Source: Collinsella sp. AF23-4AC (GTDB taxonomy: Bacteria > Actinomycetota > Coriobacteriia > Coriobacteriales > Coriobacteriaceae). Taken from it: DNA of 26,666 nt. Positions 21,996 through 26,666 of the stretch are shown in pieces. Location of the stretch: assembly GCF_003462685.1 (NCBI RefSeq), contig NZ_QRVE01000023.1, forward strand, positions 1 through 26,666, in the 5' to 3' direction. The number at the start of each line of letters is the position of its first letter. Position 1 is the stretch's first letter. The notes under the pieces were generated by a model. The model saw nothing but the letters and a program-made list of their open reading frames with translations, was not told where the DNA came from and ran no database searches. Both the position numbers and the translations under genes were made by a program.

Positions 21996-23038
21996 TGGAT
22001 CCGAGCGTCTACATCCCCGCCTACCTGGAGCGCACCTATCTGGCGTCGCACCCCGAGCTCACCGATGCAGCACGCGAGCTTGTCCATAACGACATTAGTG
22101 CGAATCCCCAAAAGTATGCGCAGTCCGAGCATGCCCAGGCGCTGCTGTCCTATGCCGGTGTTCATCGTCACCTGCTCGACGAGCTCCATCGCATTGAGGA
22201 CATGGGCAGCGACGAAGAGTTTGAGCAGACGCGCAACCGCCTGTTCGACGATATGCGAGATGAGCTGCTCAAGATCGTCCGCGTCGATGCACTGGCCGTC
22301 GACGCACAGCTGCTCGCCATCATCCTGGCCGACACGCCCGTCGACGCCTGCCTGGGCGACCTGATGAAGCTCGAGACGAGCACGGCCGACTACCTGCAAC
22401 GGAGCGTGCCCGGATTTGATATGGAGGCCCCTCACTACTGGACCAATAACGTTTTGGCCGACGGTGTCACCGCAGCGGACCTTACCGTGAGCGAGCCGGC
22501 CCTTATCGGATGGCTTCACACACTCGAGGCCATCTCGCAGCTGTGCATGGCGAGCGCTCGTTACCGCGCCGCCGCCAACTATGCTCGCCGTGTCCTTAAG
22601 GCGGAGGGCTATCCCACCCGGGCCGCCGGCACCGTACTGCTTGCCCTCGCCCGCTTGGAAGACCAGGACGGCTTTTTTGCCCTGGCGCATCAGCTCGAGG
22701 AACAGATGGGGGCTGACGCGCTCGAGAACTCTCCTTGGTATCTGCTCGCCCGCACGATTCTGCTGTTCAAAACAAACAAGATGCGCCCGGCGACACGCGC
22801 GCTGCGCGAGTTTGCCAACCGTTGCGAGGGCGGTGCGTTCTTCTTGCTGAACCCCATGTACCAGACACCGTACCTTCCCTGCCGGCCCGAGCCACACGAT
22901 CCCTGGGATCTTTCGCACCAAGCCGTTTGGGAAGCGGACGGTATTATCTCGGACACCCCCGACTTTGCCCCCTGGGCCAATGCCTGCGAAGACGTTTCGC
23001 AGCTTGCCCAGGATTTTGCGCGCCGCTACGGCTTTTAG
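21995..23038 (+). CDS. Helical-repeat (TPR-like) protein, paralogue 2
   Basis: This 347-residue helical protein shares layout with its neighbour: an acidic helical N-half, the RYR-A-x3-A-x-R-x-L block near residue 188, LALARLE, and a Trp/Pro-rich tail (DPWDLSHQAVWEAD). It has no signal peptide or membrane segment. GGAGGAG just upstream is the ribosome site inside the end of the previous gene. Coupled translation suggests a 1:1 complex. No enzyme motif is seen. Confidence 0.75.
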   Translation: MDPSVYIPAYLERTYLASHPELTDAARELVHNDISANPQKYAQSEHAQALLSYAGVHRHLLDELHRIEDMGSDEEFEQTRNRLFDDMRDELLKIVRVDALAVDAQLLAIILADTPVDACLGDLMKLETSTADYLQRSVPGFDMEAPHYWTNNVLADGVTAADLTVSEPALIGWLHTLEAISQLCMASARYRAAANYARRVLKAEGYPTRAAGTVLLALARLEDQDGFFALAHQLEEQMGADALENSPWYLLARTILLFKTNKMRPATRALREFANRCEGGAFFLLNPMYQTPYLPCRPEPHDPWDLSHQAVWEADGIISDTPDFAPWANACEDVSQLAQDFARRYGF

Positions 23039-23083
23039 CGACGCGATCGCCCCGACCATGTCATCTATGTTAGGAACGGCTTC

Positions 23084-25261
23084 ATGAACCTCCGCTCATC
23101 TCTTGCCTGCACCTCGAGCGATATCGCCCGCTGGGGGCTGCGCTCCGTCCTTAAGCGCCAGGGCGGCGTACTCCCCGGCCGCATCGCCATGAAGATCGAC
23201 CCCGAGCTGCTGAGCGACCTCGCCGGCCTTGTCGACCGCAGCGTGGTGATCACCGGTACTAATGGCAAGACCACCACCTCCAACCTCATCGCCGACGCCG
23301 TTGCCGCCAGCGGCGCTACCGTGGTGTGCAACCGTGCCGGCAACAATATGGAGCCCGGTGTGGTGGGTGCTCTGCTCGAGGCGCGCGGCGGCCTTAAGCA
23401 CACCAGCAGCGGCAAGCGCGTGGGCGTTTTTGAATGCGATGAGCTCTACACCGTGCGCGTCCTGCCCAAGCTCAAGCCAACGTACTTTGTGCTGCTCAAC
23501 CTGTTCCGCGATCAGCTAGACCGCTACGGCGAGATCGACCACACCCAGGAGGTCATCGCCCATGCGTTGGAGCTCTCTCCGACGACAACGCTCATCTACA
23601 ACGCCGACGACCCGCTGTGCGCCTCGATCGCCGCGCGCGTCCCCAATACGAGCATCGCCTTTGGCATCGACGGCGCCACGGGCACCGAGTCCGACCGCAT
23701 TAGCGACTCGCGTTTTTGCTCGCAGTGCAACGCCCCGCTGGAATACGACTACGTGCAATACGGCCAGCTCGGCGCCTACCATTGTCCCTCGTGCGGCTGG
23801 GCCCGCCCTGCGCTTGTCCGTCGCGTGACGGGCGTTGAGCTCGGCTGTGACGGCTACGGCTTTGACCTGGCCTTTGGACCCGAGGCCAACGCGCCCGCCG
23901 TGCACATCGCCACGCGCTACAACGGCCTGTACATGGTCTATAACGTCGCCGCCGCCTTCTTTGCGGCGCACGAGCTGGGCGTGGACGCGGCGCATCTGCA
24001 GCCCACGCTCGATGCCTACGTGCCAGCAGGTGGTCGCATGGGCCGTTGGGATATTGCCGGCCGCACCGTCGAGGCCAACCTGGCCAAGAATCCCGTGGGC
24101 TTCGATCGCCAGATCCAGTCCATTAAAACGGCAGGTGGCAGGCTCTGCGCCTTCTTCCTAAACGATAACGATGCCGACGGCCACGATGTCTCGTGGATCT
24201 ACGATGTCGACTTCGAGCGCATCGCCGACACGCCGGGTCTTGTCGCCTTTGCCGGAGGCACGCGTGCGCATGACATGCAGGTACGCCTCAAGTACGCCGG
24301 CATCGATGCCGCGATTATCTCGGACGTCGCGCAGGCGATCGGCGCCGTGGCAGACGAGGCCGCCGATGACACCTTCTACGCCGTCGCCAACTACACGGCC
24401 TTTCCGCCGCTGGTCAAGGAGCTCGACGGGCTGAAGGGTGCCGATGCAACCACGGTTGCCGCCCACGCTGCAACATGCGCCGATGGCAGTGCCGTCCCCG
24501 TCGGCGTCGCGCCGGTCGAGCTCTTGCGCCCGCTGCGCATCGTCTATCTGTACCCCGATGCCCTCAACCTCTACGGCGACGGCGGCAATGTCATCGCCCT
24601 CGAGCGCCGCTGCGCCTGGCGCGGCATTCCCGTGCGCGTGGACGAGGTCCGTATGGGCGAGACGCTCGATCTGCATGATGCTGATATCGTCATGATGGGC
24701 GGCGGCTCCGACCGCGACCAGCTAGCCGTGGCACACGAGCTGCTCACCCAAAAAGACAAGGTCGCGGCCTATGTTGAGGATGGCGGCTCGCTGCTTGCCA
24801 TCTGTGGCAGCTATCAGCTGCTCGGCCGTTCGTACTATATGGGCGACGATCGCATTGAGGGTCTGGGCGTCATTGCCGCCGAGACTGTGCGCGGCTCCGA
24901 CCGCCTGATCGGCAACGTCGCCGTCAAGACTGACCTGGCACCCGAGCCCTTTGTGGGATTCGAGAACCATGGCGGCCGCACCCTGCTCGATACAGAGGCC
25001 ACGCCGCTCGGAACGTCCGTCGTCACGAGTACCGGCAACAACGGCGACGATGGCTTTGAGGGCCTCATCTACAAGGGCGTCATCGGCACGTATCTACACG
25101 GACCGGCACTACCCAAGAACCCCGAGCTTGCCGACTGGCTCATTACCCACGCCCTCGAGCGCCGCGGCGATGCGCAGGCCACAGCCCTGCTGCCGCTCAA
25201 ACCCCTCGACGACACCTACGAGCACGCCGCCCACGACGCCGCGATGAAGCTCCTCCCCTAA
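23084..25261 (+). CDS. MurT-GatD fusion: lipid II isoglutaminyl synthase in one chain
   Basis: This 725-residue enzyme would amidate the D-Glu of the peptidoglycan stem peptide on lipid II at the inner face of the membrane. Residues 1 to about 470 are MurT: Mur-ligase P-loop GTNGKTTTS (58-66), the zinc ribbon C212/C215...C234/C237 and the DUF1727 C-terminal domain. From about 483 (LRIVYLYPDALNLYGDGGNV) it is GatD, a class I glutaminase with nucleophile C574 (LLAICGSYQLLG) and H672 (GTYLHGPALPKNPELADWL). In most Gram-positive bacteria these are two proteins in one operon; here no stop separates them and a linker of roughly 20 residues (ATCADGSAVPVGVAPVELL) joins them. All key residues are kept, so it should be active. 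Confidence 0.93.
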   Translation: MNLRSSLACTSSDIARWGLRSVLKRQGGVLPGRIAMKIDPELLSDLAGLVDRSVVITGTNGKTTTSNLIADAVAASGATVVCNRAGNNMEPGVVGALLEARGGLKHTSSGKRVGVFECDELYTVRVLPKLKPTYFVLLNLFRDQLDRYGEIDHTQEVIAHALELSPTTTLIYNADDPLCASIAARVPNTSIAFGIDGATGTESDRISDSRFCSQCNAPLEYDYVQYGQLGAYHCPSCGWARPALVRRVTGVELGCDGYGFDLAFGPEANAPAVHIATRYNGLYMVYNVAAAFFAAHELGVDAAHLQPTLDAYVPAGGRMGRWDIAGRTVEANLAKNPVGFDRQIQSIKTAGGRLCAFFLNDNDADGHDVSWIYDVDFERIADTPGLVAFAGGTRAHDMQVRLKYAGIDAAIISDVAQAIGAVADEAADDTFYAVANYTAFPPLVKELDGLKGADATTVAAHAATCADGSAVPVGVAPVELLRPLRIVYLYPDALNLYGDGGNVIALERRCAWRGIPVRVDEVRMGETLDLHDADIVMMGGGSDRDQLAVAHELLTQKDKVAAYVEDGGSLLAICGSYQLLGRSYYMGDDRIEGLGVIAAETVRGSDRLIGNVAVKTDLAPEPFVGFENHGGRTLLDTEATPLGTSVVTSTGNNGDDGFEGLIYKGVIGTYLHGPALPKNPELADWLITHALERRGDAQATALLPLKPLDDTYEHAAHDAAMKLLP

Positions 25262-25267
25262 CGCCCC

Positions 25268-25302
25268 ACTACCACAAAGGGGACAGGCACCTTTGTGGTA
25301 GT
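25268..25302. repeat. REP-like palindrome, copy 2 (may end the MurT-GatD transcript)
   Basis: Perfect 13-bp arms (25268-25280, 25290-25302) flank GGACAGGCA; TTTT follows on the + strand. The complement carries AAAGGTGCCTGTCCCCTTTG, matching the copy at 17943 onward. It sits 7 bp after the stop and may double as terminator. Confidence 0.6.
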
Positions 25303-25323
25303 TTTGACCCGTCACAGCGTTTG

Positions 25324-25378
25324 TCTCAATCTGTAACATCTAGACCGTTAAAAGTCGTCTTGCTGTTACAGATTGAGA
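25324..25378. repeat. Tandem intergenic hairpin, copy 1
   Basis: TCTCAATCTGTAACA (25324-25338) and its exact complement (25364-25378) enclose 25 nt. Copy 2 starts 80 bp on. The flanks TTTG before and TATT after are shared by both copies. Confidence 0.7.
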
Positions 25379-25403
25379 TATTCGTCCCGACGTCTGCCTT
25401 TTG

Positions 25404-25458
25404 TCTCGATCTGTAACAGGTAGAGCTGATTTACCCGCTCAGATATTACAGATTGAGA
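25404..25458. repeat. Tandem intergenic hairpin, copy 2
   Basis: TCTCGATCTGTAA (25404-25416) and TTACAGATTGAGA (25446-25458) pair with one mismatch around a different loop of 29 nt. Arms are conserved while the loop is not, so the arms or the hairpin are what is kept. Confidence 0.7.
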
Positions 25459-25542
25459 TATTTGAAAATCGGGATAGAAGCCCGCTCCTGTGTGGTGGTT
25501 TTCCAGTTTGCCAACGATATACGCGCCGGCAAAAAAGTCTGC

Positions 25543-25548
25543 TATACT
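25543..25548 (+). promoter_or_regulatory. -10 box of tRNA-Glu
   Basis: TATACT lies 11 nt before the tRNA start, the usual place. No clear -35 box was found at the right distance. Confidence 0.5.
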
Positions 25549-25558
25549 CTTTCCCGCT

Positions 25559-25635
25559 GTCCCCATCGTCTAGCGGCCAAGGACGCCACCCTTTCAAGGT
25601 GGATATCGCGGGTTCGAATCCCGCTGGGGGCACCA
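25559..25635 (+). tRNA. tRNA-Glu (UUC)
   Basis: The cloverleaf is complete: acceptor GTCCCCA with TGGGGGC, a D arm beginning TCGTCTAGCGG, anticodon stem CCACC/GGTGG with loop CTTTCAA (anticodon TTC), T arm GCGGG-TTCGAAT-CCCGC, discriminator A and an encoded CCA. Confidence 0.95.
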
Positions 25636-25648
25636 ACTCAAAAATGTT

Positions 25649-25690
25649 CGAACCCGCCGGATGTAAGGTCCGACGGGTTCGTTCTTTTTG
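25649..25690 (+). terminator. tRNA-Glu terminator
   Basis: CGAACCCGCCGGA (25649-25661) pairs with 25669-25681 with one mismatch, followed by TTCTTTTTG. It starts 13 nt after the tRNA. Confidence 0.85.
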
Positions 25691-25725
25691 CCGTTATAAA
25701 ATGAAAAGTACTCAATGCCCTTGCG

Positions 25726-26487
25726 CTAGATAAACAGCTCGCAAACTTTTCGATCAGAGCAGGCTTTACTCAACATCTTGGTAGCCGCAGAGAGCATGAT
25801 GGGGCTTACCGCGCGAGCGGAATGCGGACACACGGCAACGCAACGCATGCAAGAGATACAGGCCTTTTTGTCCACCCGCTTGGGATCGTCTTTGTCGATA
25901 GCGCCAACGGGACACGCTGTGGCACAAGCCCCGCAGGCGGTGCACTCCTTTGTGGTCTTAGGTACCATACCGGCGCCCCCGGTCTTCTTATAGGGACGAT
26001 TACCCGGAATAGCCGGCTCAGAAGCATCTCCTGCAGATATCTTTTGCTGAATCTGATCCGCAAACCCAGCGAGCTGTGCCGCGTCCTGCGCATCTGGTCT
26101 GCCGGCGGCAAACTGGCGAACAATAGAATGCTCGGCGATGGCAGAAACCGCCGCGATCACCCGAAAACCCGCGCCCTTCGCCGCGTCCTCAAGCTCGACC
26201 AGCGTGTCCTCATACGCGCGATTTCCGTAAACACAAACCAGAACCGCTCGTGCATCGTTCCCTCGCACCATACCCAAGCGCTCCACGGCCACAGCTGGGA
26301 CTCGCCCGCCATACGAGGGCACCGCGATTACGGCTACATCCTCTTTTGTCATCGCAACCGTGCGAAACCCCAGCCCGCTATCGGCCAGATCCACAGCAAC
26401 GGTTTCTCCATCCAACGCATTGGCGATGTAGCCAGACACCTTTTCTGTTCCACCCGTCGGGCTAAACACGATATCGAATACCCTCAT
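25726..26487 (-). CDS. EFR1-type flavodoxin/ferredoxin fusion
   Basis: This 253-residue protein has an N-terminal flavodoxin domain with the FMN phosphate loop SPTGGTEKV (about 9-17) and a VPSYGGRVPAVA segment, and a C-terminal bacterial ferredoxin domain with CTACGACATACP and CISCMRCVAVCP for two 4Fe-4S clusters. The EFR1 family is a cytoplasmic electron carrier common in anaerobes. The ATG at 26485-26487 follows GGGGAGGA by 7 nt. A longer in-frame start would add a non-conserved leader. It is alone, with the tRNA-Glu terminator facing its end. Confidence 0.9.
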   Translation of the reverse strand: MRVFDIVFSPTGGTEKVSGYIANALDGETVAVDLADSGLGFRTVAMTKEDVAVIAVPSYGGRVPAVAVERLGMVRGNDARAVLVCVYGNRAYEDTLVELEDAAKGAGFRVIAAVSAIAEHSIVRQFAAGRPDAQDAAQLAGFADQIQQKISAGDASEPAIPGNRPYKKTGGAGMVPKTTKECTACGACATACPVGAIDKDDPKRVDKKACISCMRCVAVCPHSARAVSPIMLSAATKMLSKACSDRKVCELFI

Positions 26488-26621
26488 CGGATAATCCTCC
26501 CCTATATGAACAAACGCCCGAAACGTCCGCATGCCCAAAATAAGTTACAACTTTCAAGATGCCCCGCGCGAAACGCTCGCTCAGCTGCAAGTTCAAAGCA
26601 GGTCCGAGCAACATAAATCAG

Positions 26622-26644
26622 AACCACCCTTAAAAAGGGTGGTT
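26622..26644. terminator. Hairpin near the right edge
   Basis: AACCACCCT and AGGGTGGTT (9-bp arms) enclose TAAAA. Its gene would lie beyond the window or is the upstream boundary of the EFR1 unit; the strand is not certain. The rest of 26488-26666 shows nothing else. Confidence 0.5.
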
Positions 26645-26666
26645 TGCTCTTAGGGTATAACCCACG

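Noticed and set aside
25324..25458. Possible short CRISPR array
   Set aside because: Only two units; repeats are inverted arms of hairpins rather than direct repeats with uniform spacers, and no cas gene is present.

Overview
The window looks like the chromosome of a high-GC, Gram-positive gut actinobacterium of the class Coriobacteriia, most likely Collinsella or a close relative. This is inferred from GC-rich codon use, strong AGGAGG-type ribosome sites, a MurT/GatD-type cell-wall amidation enzyme, two tandem glycerol dehydrogenases and many corrinoid-free ferredoxin-type proteins; no species marker was available to prove it.

Region 1 (about 116-10264) is an accessory island. The last 17 bases of guaA at 10248-10264 are repeated in the same orientation at 116-132 (16 of 17 identical, stop codon included), and a minus-strand terminator that fits guaA now sits 10 kb away at 7-47. 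The simplest reading is an element inserted into the 3' end of guaA that restored the guaA stop. It carries an AbiF-like HEPN RNase followed by two tandem short-RNA units, a YjdF protein behind a likely yjdF riboswitch, an HxlR regulator divergent from a cupin, a truncated GyrI-like gene, a TetR regulator divergent from a three-gene operon with two radical-SAM-type proteins, a GNAT acetyltransferase, an excisionase-like DNA-binding protein, a broken second helix-turn-helix gene, a broken unknown gene and a DUF3800 protein. No integrase was found, so the island may be a remnant or move with outside help.

Region 2 (10248-16684) is core: guaA (GMP synthase), ansA (cytoplasmic L-asparaginase), a small XRE regulator facing an unknown gene across a perfect 24-bp palindrome, a DUF1648 membrane protein, ychF and a four-cluster ferredoxin-like protein.

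Region 3 (16836-20418) holds three metal-dependent alcohol/glycerol dehydrogenases on the minus strand. The two upstream ones (gldA and the Fe-ADH) are each followed by their own terminator; no terminator was identified after the 16836 gene. This suggests glycerol or short-chain alcohol redox metabolism.

Region 4 (20919-26666) has two overlapping, probably paralogous helical-repeat proteins, a single-chain MurT-GatD fusion (lipid II amidation), two tandem hairpin repeats, tRNA-Glu(UUC) and an EFR1-type flavodoxin/ferredoxin protein.

The most interesting system is the AbiF-like gene with two promoter-hairpin-terminator RNA units of about 60 nt directly behind it. Next come the guaA island boundaries, the MurT-GatD fusion and a second pair of related short-RNA units at 7501-7589 and 9249-9337.
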